DNA of 38,841 nucleotides from Bradyrhizobium sp. (GTDB taxonomy: Bacteria > Pseudomonadota > Alphaproteobacteria > Rhizobiales > Xanthobacteraceae): assembly GCF_030646015.1 (NCBI RefSeq), contig NZ_JAUSLT010000100.1:1-38841 (forward strand), given 5' to 3'. This document shows, piece after piece, positions 22,504 through 31,390 of this stretch. The first letter of the stretch is position 1, and the number at the start of each line of letters is the position of its first letter. The notes under the pieces are model-generated. The model made no database searches. It saw nothing but the letters and a program-made list of their open reading frames with translations, and was not told where the DNA came from. The position numbers and the translations under genes are program-made.

Positions 22504-23532
22504 ATGCGGAAGATATTGGGCAGGCTGACGGGAGCGCTCGTCGCGCTGGCGCTGACATCCGGTCTTGCGGTGGCGCAAACCAAGGTCACCGTCGCGATCG
22601 GTGGCGGCGCCTGCCTGTGCTATTTGCCGACCGTGCTGGCAAAACAGCTTGGCGAGTACGAAAAGGCCGGCCTGGCCGTCGAACTGGTCGACCTCAAGGG
22701 CGGTTCGGATGCGCTGAAGGCGGTGCTCGGCGGCAGCGCCGACGTGGTGTCGGGCTATTTCGACCACACCGTCAACCTCGCCGCCAAGAAGCAGGAAATG
22801 CAATCCTTCGTCGTCTACGACCGCTATCCCGGATTGGTGCTGGTGGTATCGCCCTCGCACAACGCCGCGATCAAATCGATCAAGGACCTCGCCGGCAAGA
22901 AGGTCGGCGTCAGCGCGCCGGGTTCCTCGACCGACTTTTTCCTGAAATACCTCCTGAAGAAAAACGGCGTCGCAGCATCCGATGTCGCCGTGATCGGCGT
23001 CGGCCTCGGCGCCACCGCGGTCGCGGCGATGCAGCAGGGCCAGATCGAGGCCGCCGTGATGCTGGATCCGTCGGTCACCGTGTTGCAGGGCGGCTATCCC
23101 GACCTGCGCATCCTCGCCGATACCCGCACCCAGAAGGATACGCTCGACGTGTTCGGCGGCGAATATCCCGGCGGCTCGCTCTACTCGACGGCGGCCTGGA
23201 TCAAATCGCACGAGAAGGAGGCGCAGGCCCTGACCAATGCCATCGTCAACACGCTGGACTGGATCCACGCGCATTCGCCCGAGGAAATCATGGCGAAGAT
23301 GCCGTCGGAAATCGTCGGCAAGAACAAGGAGCTCTATCTCGCCGCGCTGAAGAACACCATGCCGATGTATTCGAAAACCGGCTTGATGGATCCCAAGGGC
23401 GCCGACGCGGTGCTCGCGGTGTTCAGCGAGAGTTCGCCCGAGGTTGCCAAGGCCAATATCGACCTTGCGAAGACCTTCACCAACAGGTTCGTCGAACAGG
23501 CCAGGAAGACGACGGGGACCGGTGCGAAGTAA
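22504..23532 (+). CDS. NMT1/SsuA-like periplasmic substrate-binding protein
   Basis: From the ATG at 22504 (GGAGGAT seven bases upstream) the product is 342 residues, with a signal peptide cleaved after LAVAQ or before it (TSGLAVA-QTK). The mature protein is a type-2 periplasmic binding fold of the NMT1/SsuA kind: VDLKGGSDALKAVLGGSADVVSGYFDHTV, KDLAGKKVGVSAPGSSTDFFLKYLLKKNG and QGQIEAAVMLDPSV. An unusual mature N-terminal CLC (GGGACLCYLPT) sits in the expected ligand-facing loop. The ligand is unknown. It is separated from the downstream Nudix-like gene by only nine bases. Confidence 0.9.
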   Translation: MRKILGRLTGALVALALTSGLAVAQTKVTVAIGGGACLCYLPTVLAKQLGEYEKAGLAVELVDLKGGSDALKAVLGGSADVVSGYFDHTVNLAAKKQEMQSFVVYDRYPGLVLVVSPSHNAAIKSIKDLAGKKVGVSAPGSSTDFFLKYLLKKNGVAASDVAVIGVGLGATAVAAMQQGQIEAAVMLDPSVTVLQGGYPDLRILADTRTQKDTLDVFGGEYPGGSLYSTAAWIKSHEKEAQALTNAIVNTLDWIHAHSPEEIMAKMPSEIVGKNKELYLAALKNTMPMYSKTGLMDPKGADAVLAVFSESSPEVAKANIDLAKTFTNRFVEQARKTTGTGAK

Positions 23533-23541
23533 GCCTCATCG

Positions 23542-24243
23542 ATGACGCTGCCGGTCATTCACCGGGTCACCACGCTTGAGCTGGAGGTGCAGCCCTGGTC
23601 GTGGCCGTTCGCGATCGAGCGGGGCGCCGAGATATCGGCGCATTTCGCCGGCAAGCAGCGCGAGAAGCCGCAGATCTGGAACGGCCGGATTCTGCTGGCG
23701 CGCCATCCCGTCTTCACCGCGTCAGGCTTTCGCGCCGGCTATTTCGAGACGGATTTTGCCTCCTTCCTGGCCTGGCGCGACTGGGGTTTTCCGGACCGGG
23801 ATATCTTCAACGGTTTCGGGATGGGCGCATTGCGCTGCAACGACGGGGCCTTCGTTCTCGGCGAGATGGGCCAGCACACCGCCAATGCCGGGCGCATCTA
23901 CTTTCCGTCGGGAACGCCCGACCTCGACGATATCAGCGGAGGCTCAGTCGACATGGCCGGCAGCGTGGCGCGCGAAGTCGCCGAGGAAACCGGGCTGTGT
24001 GCGGCCGACTACCGCGCCGATCCGCATTGGGATTGCGTGGTGTCGGGGGTGAGCGTAGCGATGATTCGGATCCTGCACGTCGATGCATCGGGCGAGGCGG
24101 TGCGCCGGCGGATCGAGGCCAATCTCGCCCGGCAATGCGAGCCCGAATTATGCGCCATCCATCTGGTGCGCGATGTCGGCGATCTCACCGCGGCGATGCC
24201 CCGCTTCGTCACGGCCTTCATCGAGGCGCAATTCTCGCCATAA
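23542..24243 (+). CDS. Nudix-like hydrolase with degenerate Nudix box
   Basis: The 233-residue product contains REVAEETGL (about residues 143-151), the core of the Nudix box GX5EX7REUXEEXGU. The upstream part of the box is not canonical: the sequence before it is ISGGSVDMAGSVA, lacking the first Glu at the expected spacing. The REUXEE Glu residues that bind metal are intact, so hydrolase activity is possible. Other blocks are GFPDRDIFNGFGMGALRCNDG and RIYFPSGTPDLDD. It follows the binding-protein gene by nine bases without a strong Shine-Dalgarno, so it belongs to the transporter operon and may process the imported compound or a nucleotide derivative (inference). Confidence 0.8.
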   Translation: MTLPVIHRVTTLELEVQPWSWPFAIERGAEISAHFAGKQREKPQIWNGRILLARHPVFTASGFRAGYFETDFASFLAWRDWGFPDRDIFNGFGMGALRCNDGAFVLGEMGQHTANAGRIYFPSGTPDLDDISGGSVDMAGSVAREVAEETGLCAADYRADPHWDCVVSGVSVAMIRILHVDASGEAVRRRIEANLARQCEPELCAIHLVRDVGDLTAAMPRFVTAFIEAQFSP

Positions 24244-24246
24244 CCG

Positions 24247-24356
24247 GTAGCCCGGATGAAGCCAACGGGTCGCGCGCATGCGCGTCCGGTTGGCGCAATC
24301 CGGGGCCGGCGTCGCGTGCCGCCCCCCGGATTTCGCAAGCGCTCCATCCGGGCTAC
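24247..24356. repeat. interspersed palindromic repeat (GTAGCCCGGATG family)
   Basis: GTAGCCCGGATG (24247-24258) and CATCCGGGCTAC (24345-24356) are perfect 12-bp terminal complements around a GC-rich centre that also contains CAATCCGGGG opposite CCCCGGATT. This is a repeat type I recall as abundant in Bradyrhizobium and Rhodopseudomonas. It begins three bases after the Nudix-like stop and could shape the 3' end of the operon transcript. Confidence 0.8.
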
Positions 24357-24394
24357 ACATGCCGTTACGTGCGGAAATCGAAAGGCAATGCGGC

Positions 24395-25432
24395 ATGACG
24401 AGCGAACCCCAGCAATTCGCCAGCGACAATTATTCCGGAATCTGCCCGGAGGCCTGGGCGGCGATGGCCGAGGCCAATCATGGCCATGCGCCTGCCTATG
24501 GCGACGACCTCTGGACCGCCAGGGCATCGGATGCCTTTCGCGCGCTGTTCGAGACCAATTGCGAGGTGTTCTTTGCCTTCAACGGCACGGCGGCCAATTC
24601 GCTGGCGCTGGCGTCGCTCTGCCAATCCTACCACAGCGTGATCTGCTCCGACGCGGCGCATGTCGAAACCGATGAGTGCGGCGCGCCGGAATTCTTTTCC
24701 AACGGCTCGAAGCTGCTGGTGGCGCCGTCGGCCGGCGGCAAGCTGACGCCGGAGGCGATCCGCGCCATCGCAACGGCCCGCAGCGATATCCATTTTCCGA
24801 AACCCCGCGTGGTGACGGTGACGCAGCCGACCGAGACCGGGCAGGTCTATAGCCTGGACGAGTTGCGGGCGATCTCGGCGGTGTGCCGCGAACTGGGCCT
24901 CAGTCTCCATATGGACGGCGCGCGTTTTGCAAATGCCTGCGCCAACCTGCACTGCAGTTCCGCCGACATGACCTGGCGCGCCGGCGTCGACGTGCTTTGC
25001 TTCGGCGGCACCAAGAACGGCATGGCCGCCGGCGAGGCCATCCTGTTCTTCAACCGCAAGCTGGCGGAAGACTTCGACTACCGGTGCAAGCAGGCCGGCC
25101 AGTTGGCCTCGAAGATGCGCTTTCTGTCGGCGCCCTGGGTCGGCATGCTGGAGACCGGGGCCTGGCTGCGCAACGCCGAGCATGGCAATGCCTGCGCCAG
25201 GCGCCTGCAGGAGCAGATCGCCGGATTGCCCGGGCTGGAAATCATGTTTCCGGTCCAGGCCAATGCGGTGTTCGTTCGGATGGTGGATGAACGGATGGCG
25301 GCGCTGCGCGACCGCGGCTGGCGGTTCTATACCTTCATCGGCGGCGGTGCCCGCTTCATGTTCGCCTGGGACGCCGAACCGCAGCGCGTCGATCAACTGG
25401 CCGCCGATCTGCGCGAGATCGCATCGGCCTAG
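24395..25432 (+). CDS. ltaE: low-specificity L-threonine aldolase
   Basis: From the ATG at 24395 the product is 345 residues; earlier in-frame starts would run into the palindromic repeat. It is a fold-type I PLP enzyme: FAFNGTAANSLAL binds the cofactor phosphate, HMDGARFANA holds the Asp that pairs with the pyridine nitrogen, and CFGGTKNGM carries the Schiff-base Lys207. The start FASDNYSGICPEAWAAMAEAN and the stretch DDLWTARASDAF are typical of the beta-eliminating lyase/threonine aldolase family. The enzyme splits threonine or allo-threonine into glycine and acetaldehyde. It has its own weak ribosome site (AAGG) and appears to be a single gene. Confidence 0.9.
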   Translation: MTSEPQQFASDNYSGICPEAWAAMAEANHGHAPAYGDDLWTARASDAFRALFETNCEVFFAFNGTAANSLALASLCQSYHSVICSDAAHVETDECGAPEFFSNGSKLLVAPSAGGKLTPEAIRAIATARSDIHFPKPRVVTVTQPTETGQVYSLDELRAISAVCRELGLSLHMDGARFANACANLHCSSADMTWRAGVDVLCFGGTKNGMAAGEAILFFNRKLAEDFDYRCKQAGQLASKMRFLSAPWVGMLETGAWLRNAEHGNACARRLQEQIAGLPGLEIMFPVQANAVFVRMVDERMAALRDRGWRFYTFIGGGARFMFAWDAEPQRVDQLAADLREIASA

Positions 25433-25462
25433 TACGATGTGAGGGCGGTGAGCCGCCTGCTG

Positions 25463-25575
25463 CCCATGCTTCGAGACGCGCGCGAAGGGCGCGCTCCTCA
25501 GCATGAGGTTATTGTGTTTCAACAGACAAGACCTCATCCTGAGGAGGCCGCGCGGCGGCCGTCTCGAAGGATGGG
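25463..25575. repeat. interspersed palindromic repeat (CCCATGCTTCGAGAC family)
   Basis: CCCATGCTTCGAGACG...CTCCTCAGCATGAGGTT on the left is complementary, with mismatches, to ACCTCATCCTGAGGAG...CGTCTCGAAGGATGGG on the right, giving arms of about 48 bases and a short A/T-rich loop. This element is one I recall as very frequent in Bradyrhizobium genomes. It lies between the aldolase and polyphosphate kinase genes. Confidence 0.8.
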
Positions 25576-25617
25576 CCGCAATACCGATTTGTGATTCCAG
25601 CAAAGGTTTCGTCTGCC

Positions 25618-26529
25618 ATGAACAACAAGTCCTCGCAGTCCCTCGACGATCAGCTGAAACCGTTCGTGGCGCCGTTTCGCTACGACGGATCCGGCAAGTT
25701 CCATCTGAAGTCGCACAAGACCAACGAGAAGGGCGGCCTCGACAAGGACAAGGCCGAGGAGATCCTCGATGCCAACCGGGAACGGTTGAACGACTTTCAG
25801 GAAAAGCTCTACGCCCAGGACCGCTGGTCGCTGCTGCTGATCTTTCAGGGCATGGACGCCTCGGGCAAGGACAGTGCGATCAAGAGCATCTTCGAGGGCA
25901 TCAATCCGCAGGGCTGCGACGTCCATTCGTTCAAGCAGCCGACCTCTCACGAACTCGATCATGATTTCATGTGGCGCAGCACGATTGCGCTGCCGGAGCG
26001 CGGCCGCATCGGCATCTTCAACCGTTCCTACTACGAGGAATGCCTGGTGACGCGGGTGCATCCGGAACTGCTGGACAAGCAGAAGCTGCCGCCCCGGCTG
26101 GTCACCAAGAACATCTGGCACGAGCGGTTCGAGGACATTTCGGCGTTCGAGCGTTATCTGGCGCGCAACGGCACGGTGGTGCTGAAATTCTTCCTCAACC
26201 TCTCCAAGGAAGAACAGCGCGAGCGTTTTCTCGAACGGCTGGACGAGCCCGCCAAGAACTGGAAGTTCTCGATGGGCGACATCACCGAGCGCGCGCTGTG
26301 GCCGAGATACATGGCGGTATATCAGGACATCGTGCGGCACACCTCGACGCCGCTGGCGCCGTGGCATGTGGTGCCGGCGGACCATAAATGGTTCGCGCGG
26401 GTGGTGATCCTCTCGGCCATCATCGCCGCGCTGGATAAGCTCGACCTGAAATTCCCGCGCGCCGACAAGGCGTCGCTGCAGGAATTCAAGCAGGTACGCA
26501 AGGCGCTGCTGGAAGAGGGAAAGGATTGA
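25618..26529 (+). CDS. ppk2: polyphosphate kinase 2 family protein
   Basis: From the ATG at 25618 the product is 303 residues. It has Walker A GMDASGKDS (Gly78 to Ser86), the PPK2 motif INPQGCDVHSFKQPTSHELDHDFMWR with the lid Arg, and Walker B-like GRIGIFNRSYYEECLV. The C-terminal half contains FFLNLSKEEQRERFLERLD, KNWKFSMGD and PWHVVPADHKWFARV, all standard for the family. PPK2 enzymes transfer phosphate between polyphosphate and nucleoside mono- or diphosphates. Length and the single PPK2 domain fit class I or III; the class cannot be settled here. The upstream GTG at 25591 would add nine residues. No gene is seen in 26530-26727. Confidence 0.92.
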   Translation: MNNKSSQSLDDQLKPFVAPFRYDGSGKFHLKSHKTNEKGGLDKDKAEEILDANRERLNDFQEKLYAQDRWSLLLIFQGMDASGKDSAIKSIFEGINPQGCDVHSFKQPTSHELDHDFMWRSTIALPERGRIGIFNRSYYEECLVTRVHPELLDKQKLPPRLVTKNIWHERFEDISAFERYLARNGTVVLKFFLNLSKEEQRERFLERLDEPAKNWKFSMGDITERALWPRYMAVYQDIVRHTSTPLAPWHVVPADHKWFARVVILSAIIAALDKLDLKFPRADKASLQEFKQVRKALLEEGKD

Positions 26530-26727
26530 AGGAAGAAGGTTTCGAAGGTTGCGAAGCGAGGGGAAAGGGCGGTTAGGCCGCCGGCGCCACGGATGGTGTC
26601 CCGCCAGATCACTGCGAGACATGCATCGGAGGCAAAGTCGTCCGGCATGATTCCAGCTCCGCGACACTGCGGGTGGAATGCACGCCGGCACAAGTCCGGG
26701 ACCCGTGCCGGCGCTTGTCAGATGGTC

Positions 26728-28167
26728 TCAGTTCACCTTGACGACTGACGGAGGCTTCCACGAACCGTTAATGATCGAGGGTGATGTATCCTTGGGCCAG
26801 TACATCCGCATCATCGGCAGAAAGGCGCCTTTCGGGGCCGGCAGCCAATTGGCTTCCTTGTCCTTGCCCGGCGACTCGTTCTGGAAGTAGAGCGTAAGCG
26901 AGCCGTCGGCGTTAGGCTTCGGATTGTCGCGCGGGCTGACCGTGAATTTGTTGAGCGCATTGGGAACAAACCACCAGCCCCCGTCGATCATGTACATGGT
27001 GATCGACCAGAAACCGTTGACCGGCGGCGTCGCGTCCTTGGCGAACGTCAACGTGTACTTGTTGGCACCGGTCAGCTTTTGGCCCGCAGAATCAATTTCG
27101 GTATATGGATAGACCGCATCACGCTCCTGGTTTGCAGGCCAACCGAAGGCCGCTACCGTGGCGCGTTTGAGGTAATCCGCAGGGCCGTAGGTGCCAAGCC
27201 CCTTCGAAACCACCCAGCCATTGACGACTTCGCCCATGCGGTCCTTGTTGGTCTCGATTTTCTTCAGAGCGGTTTTCGGTATGTCCTTCAATGCAGCCTG
27301 TACGGCGGGATCGAGCTTGCTCATCTCAAAAGGCTTGCCGGGAACTATGCCAATCTTCGCCATGTTTGCGACCATCGGCGCGTCGCCCGCTGCGGGTGGG
27401 GCGTCTCCGCCCATCAGCTTGGCCATCAGATTGAAGTAGCCTTCCGTCCCCATGGCGAGAATGACGGCCTGTGGCTTGTCGGTCATGCTGAATCCCGGAT
27501 TCGGGTTCACTGGTGACGCTACGGGAGTGTAGGGCTTTCCCCAACCGGAGAGCGGCGTGATCTTGTACTGCGCCTGCAGTGCATTGACGGTCTTGTAATC
27601 CTCGTCCGTTCCATCGGCGTAGGTGCGGCCGAGAATGACCATATAGCGCGTCGCGACCGGGAAGTGCTTCATGCCCGACGGCACCTCGCCCTTCCAGCCG
27701 GGGCCGGTAAACAGATAGTTGGCAGCCTTTCCATCGGCCGTCCGCTTGCTCGGCGATGACTCGGAGTCCGACATCCATAGGTCGGTAATCTCGAACAGAT
27801 AGAAGCGGCTGCTCATGTCTGGATGGCTGAAGACCTGCGGTTCGTGCAGATCGAGCCAAGTGACCGAATACAGCGTGTCCGCATTCGGCGCGGAAACGCC
27901 GCGATAGTCGACCGGCGGATAGCGTGGAACGTTGACGAATTGCCCGGTCGGGCTGGTGAATCCCTCAACCTTGGGCACGTTGCTCATTTGAACGCGCGTG
28001 ACCTCCGTGGTGATGAGCGAATAGCCATAGATGTAAGCGTCTGTCGCAATCTGCTGGAGCTCAGCGGTCGTCATTGACTGCGCATTTGCTGTCAGCGGCG
28101 CTGCGACGCAGGCCGCAAAACTGCAGGCCAGCGCGGCGGATACGAGAGATCTCTTGGTCAACTGCAT
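26728..28167 (-). CDS. exported DUF1254/DUF1214 protein
   Basis: The 479-residue product has a signal peptide (SLVSAALACSFAACVAAPLTANA-Q). The N-terminal DUF1254 domain shows ATDAYIYGYSLITTEVTRVQM and RGVSAPNADTLYSVTWLDL; the C-terminal DUF1214 domain shows NGFWSITMYMIDGGWWFVPN, LTLYFQNESPG and NWLPAPKGAFLPMMRMYWPK. Such two-domain proteins are widespread in periplasms of alphaproteobacteria; no enzyme activity is established. GAAAGGAAAT precedes the ATG. The gene is A/T-richer than its neighbours in places. It converges on ppk2 and diverges from the chemoreceptor gene. Confidence 0.92.
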   Translation of the reverse strand: MQLTKRSLVSAALACSFAACVAAPLTANAQSMTTAELQQIATDAYIYGYSLITTEVTRVQMSNVPKVEGFTSPTGQFVNVPRYPPVDYRGVSAPNADTLYSVTWLDLHEPQVFSHPDMSSRFYLFEITDLWMSDSESSPSKRTADGKAANYLFTGPGWKGEVPSGMKHFPVATRYMVILGRTYADGTDEDYKTVNALQAQYKITPLSGWGKPYTPVASPVNPNPGFSMTDKPQAVILAMGTEGYFNLMAKLMGGDAPPAAGDAPMVANMAKIGIVPGKPFEMSKLDPAVQAALKDIPKTALKKIETNKDRMGEVVNGWVVSKGLGTYGPADYLKRATVAAFGWPANQERDAVYPYTEIDSAGQKLTGANKYTLTFAKDATPPVNGFWSITMYMIDGGWWFVPNALNKFTVSPRDNPKPNADGSLTLYFQNESPGKDKEANWLPAPKGAFLPMMRMYWPKDTSPSIINGSWKPPSVVKVN

Positions 28168-28502
28168 AGTAATTTCCTTTCGAGCTCAAACACTACTTCA
28201 GGCGTGAGATGCAAGGTCTTTCGAAGGCAGGCAACTAATGCGATTGCATCTTGCCCCCGCAGCCCCTGGGTGTCGATACAAAGAACCAGTCGGTGCCTTA
28301 CTGATTCAAACTCAAGGGGCGCCCGCAATTGAGATTCGTTCGCACTCGCAAATAGATGCGTTGACCTTTATAAGTAGTACTACGTCCATCAATAAAGATG
28401 TTTTTTACCTCAAGATGAAATGTTGTTGGCCCGGCGGCGCGGACCGGTGCCGCCTTATTGATTTAAGAGATTCTCTTTTTCATGGCTCATGGAGCACGGC
28501 GA
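28168..28502. other. A/T-richer divergent intergenic region
   Basis: This 335-bp region between the DUF1254 gene and the chemoreceptor is noticeably A/T-richer than its surroundings and contains no credible gene. It holds TTGACC at 28361-28366, a perfect 10-bp palindrome GTAGTACTAC at 28374-28383, and AATAAAG nearby; these may be parts of promoters or an operator, but no spacing fits a consensus well. Confidence 0.4.
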
Positions 28503-30653
28503 ATGCGCAGCAATCTCCCCGTCACCAGCGTCGAGTATCCCATCACCGACGCCACGCTGATCGTTTCGCGGACGGACACCAAGGGAAGGCTGAGCTACTT
28601 CAACGAAGAGTTTGTTCTGGCGTCGGGCTTTACCGAAGCGGAGCTGATGGGCCAGCCGCACAACATCATCCGTCATCCGGACATGCCGCCGGCAGCATTC
28701 CAGAATTTGTGGGATACGTTGCAGGCCGGCAAGCCATGGGTCGGCGCGGTCAAGAACCGCCGCAAGAACGGCGATTTCTACTGGGTGCTGGCGACCGCTT
28801 CTCCAATCCTGGAGAATGGGCAGATCACCGGCTACACGTCGATCCGGACCAAATTACCCGCCGAGCAGCGCCAGGAAGCTGAACATGTTTACGCGCTGCT
28901 GCGCGCCAACAAGGCGCAAGGCTACAGGATCGACGCCGGCATCATTCGCCGGCGCTCGGCGCTGGACTTTCTCGCGGTCTTCACCGGCTCGCTGAATGCG
29001 AGATTGATGACGCTGGTGGGGACCCTCGCGCTTTTCATGCTGACCATCGGGCTTGCCGGCATTCTCGCGACGCGGGACAGCAATGCGCGGATGAAGTCGA
29101 TCTACCAGGACCGCGCGATGCCGCTGGCGCAGCTGTTCGAGATCAACGACCGCATGGAAAACAATACGATCGTGCAATACGACGCCGTCACCAACGGTCG
29201 CGCCGGCAGGCCGGTCGGAGATGTCGCCGGCAAGGTCGCCGCTAACATCGAGGTCATTTCCAGGATGTGGGCCGAATATATGGCCACCTATCTCACTCCC
29301 GAAGAGAGGGTCGCCGCCGACAGCTTCACGACGAAGCGCAGGAATTATGTCGAGAACGCCATCAAGCCAGCGCTCGCGCTGCTTGCCGACCGTAAATATG
29401 ACGAGGCGGGCACGCTTCTGGCTGGCAAAGCGAGCGAGTTGTTCGCACTGGCCAAGCAGGATCTGGATAAACTGGTTGCGATCCAGGTCAAGGAAGCCAA
29501 GGCGGAATACGACGCCGCCGAGCGCCAATATTTCATTGTGATCGCAATCGCGGCCGCTATCCTGATCACGGCTCTGCTGCTGGGCGGGTTCCTCAGCAGG
29601 CAAACGATCCGGGCCATCGTCCGGCCGATGGGACGCCTCAACGGCGTGATGCTGAACATCACACAGGGTAAACTCGATAGCCAGATTCCGGTCGAGCGTG
29701 ACGACGAGATCGGCGTGGCGCTGCGCAATCTGCAGACGGTGCAGGCCATCGTTCGCTTCGACCGCGAGGAATTGACAGCCACGGAGAAACGCGCGGCGGT
29801 CCGGCGCCGGTCCGACATGATCAGGCTCGCCGATGGCTTCGAAGGTGCGGTCGGTGAGATCATCGAAACCGTGTCGTCAGCGGCAACCGAACTCGAAGCC
29901 TCGGCCGGCACGCTGACGTCGACCGCGGATCGCTCCATGCAGGTCGCCACCGCCGTCGCGGCGGCATCCGAGGAAGCCTCCACCAACGTGCAGTCGGTGG
30001 CTTCCGCGACCGAGGAACTGTCGTCGTCCGTCAACGAGATCAGCCGTCAGGTGCAGGAATCGGCGCGGATGGCGAGCGAGGCGGTCGACCAGGCTCGCAC
30101 CACCAACGATCGCGTCAGCGAATTGTCGAGGGCCGCAAGCCGGATTGGCGATGTGGTCGAACTCATCAATACCATCGCCGGACAGACCAATCTGCTGGCC
30201 TTGAATGCCACGATCGAGGCGGCCCGCGCCGGCGACGCCGGCCGCGGCTTTGCGGTCGTTGCGTCCGAAGTGAAAGCGCTGGCCGAGCAGACCGCAAGGG
30301 CCACCGGCGAGATCGGCCAGCAGATCACCGGCATCCAGGCCGCCACCCAGGAATCGGTCAACGCCATCAAGGAAATCAGCGGCACTATCGAACGGCTGTC
30401 CGAGATATCGTCGACCATTGCTGCCGCCGTCGAAGAACAGGGCGCGGCGACGCAGGAGATTTCCCGCAACGTCCAGCAGGCCGCCCAGGGCACCCAGCAA
30501 GTCAGTTCCAACATTACCGACGTGCAGCGCGGCGCCGGCGAAACCGGGTCCGCCTCGTCGCAGGTACTGTCGGCGGCACAGTCGCTTGCCGGCGACAGCA
30601 ACCGCCTCAAGCTCGAGGTCGGCAAGTTTCTCGACACGGTGAGGGCGGCCTGA
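28503..30653 (+). CDS. methyl-accepting chemotaxis protein with N-terminal PAS domain (Aer-like)
   Basis: The start at 28503 has GGAG eight bases upstream and is preferred over the ATG at 28482. The 716-residue product begins with an Aer-type PAS domain (about residues 15-115: [36 protein letters not shown], then [19 protein letters not shown]). A membrane helix (about 168-190), a periplasmic four-helix-bundle-like region, a second helix (about 343-364), a HAMP domain and a signalling domain follow. The kinase-contacting tip is [36 protein letters not shown]. The PAS domain probably binds FAD or heme and senses oxygen or redox state; the periplasmic part may sense a second signal. No che genes are adjacent. 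Confidence 0.93.
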   Translation: MRSNLPVTSVEYPITDATLIVSRTDTKGRLSYFNEEFVLASGFTEAELMGQPHNIIRHPDMPPAAFQNLWDTLQAGKPWVGAVKNRRKNGDFYWVLATASPILENGQITGYTSIRTKLPAEQRQEAEHVYALLRANKAQGYRIDAGIIRRRSALDFLAVFTGSLNARLMTLVGTLALFMLTIGLAGILATRDSNARMKSIYQDRAMPLAQLFEINDRMENNTIVQYDAVTNGRAGRPVGDVAGKVAANIEVISRMWAEYMATYLTPEERVAADSFTTKRRNYVENAIKPALALLADRKYDEAGTLLAGKASELFALAKQDLDKLVAIQVKEAKAEYDAAERQYFIVIAIAAAILITALLLGGFLSRQTIRAIVRPMGRLNGVMLNITQGKLDSQIPVERDDEIGVALRNLQTVQAIVRFDREELTATEKRAAVRRRSDMIRLADGFEGAVGEIIETVSSAATELEASAGTLTSTADRSMQVATAVAAASEEASTNVQSVASATEELSSSVNEISRQVQESARMASEAVDQARTTNDRVSELSRAASRIGDVVELINTIAGQTNLLALNATIEAARAGDAGRGFAVVASEVKALAEQTARATGEIGQQITGIQAATQESVNAIKEISGTIERLSEISSTIAAAVEEQGAATQEISRNVQQAAQGTQQVSSNITDVQRGAGETGSASSQVLSAAQSLAGDSNRLKLEVGKFLDTVRAA

Positions 30654-30766
30654 CGCGAACGCATCGACACCGGCATGAGGCAGCGCAACAAGGCCACGGG
30701 TTGCATTTGATCGATTGCGGAATACGTTGGACAGGCGCCCTTCCAATCATGTGAGAGGAGTGTCCC

Positions 30767-31354
30767 ATGACCACGGTACAAACTGATCGACAATCCGGAA
30801 CCGGCCTCGGGTCGGCCATGGTGCATGCCCTGGCGAAAAACTGGTGGCTGCTGTTGTTGCGCGGCATCGCCGCGATCATTTTCGGCGTGCTCGCCTTTGT
30901 CTGGCCCGGCCTGACGCTGTTGACGTTGATCCTGTTCTACGGCGCCTTCGCGCTGGTAGATGGCGTGCTTGCGATGATGGCCGCCGTTACCGGTGGCGCA
31001 CCGGCGCCGCGCTGGTGGCTGGCTCTGGTCGGTCTGCTCGGGATCGCGGCCGGGCTCCTGACCTTCCTGATGCCGGGTGTCAGCGCGCTGGTGCTGCTGT
31101 TCTTCATCGCCGGGTGGGCGATCGCGACCGGGGTGCTGCAGATCATCGGCGCGATCCAGCTGCGCAAGGAGATCGACAACGAGTGGCTGCTGATCCTCGG
31201 CGGTGTCGTCTCGGTGCTGTTCGGTGCCGGCATGATGCTGGCGCCCGGCGCCGGCGCGCTGGCGCTGGTCTGGGTCATCGGCATCTATTCCGTGGTCCTG
31301 GGTGTGACGTTCGTCGCGCTGGCGTTTCGGTTGAAGAAGCACACCCATCCCTGA
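30767..31354 (+). CDS. hdeD: HdeD/DUF308 family membrane protein
   Basis: The 195-residue product has six predicted helices in three repeated pairs: WWLLLLRGIAAIIFGVLAFVWPG, RWWLALVGLLGIAAGLLTFLMPG and EWLLILGGVVSVLFGAGMMLAPG. Each has the DUF308 pattern W-x3-L-x-G-x2-x-I-x-FG-x13-PG. E. coli HdeD contributes to acid resistance at high cell density. GAGGAG is placed before the ATG at 30767. It stands alone between the chemoreceptor and a convergent amidase gene. No EcfG-type promoter could be found upstream. Confidence 0.88.
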   Translation: MTTVQTDRQSGTGLGSAMVHALAKNWWLLLLRGIAAIIFGVLAFVWPGLTLLTLILFYGAFALVDGVLAMMAAVTGGAPAPRWWLALVGLLGIAAGLLTFLMPGVSALVLLFFIAGWAIATGVLQIIGAIQLRKEIDNEWLLILGGVVSVLFGAGMMLAPGAGALALVWVIGIYSVVLGVTFVALAFRLKKHTHP

Positions 31355-31390
31355 CGTGAGCGAGTGAGCAGGTGGCCCTTCGCTCAGCCG

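Noticed and set aside
25534..26691. 385-codon minus-strand frame opposite ppk2
   Set aside because: Antisense shadow; the plus strand encodes a complete PPK2 domain.
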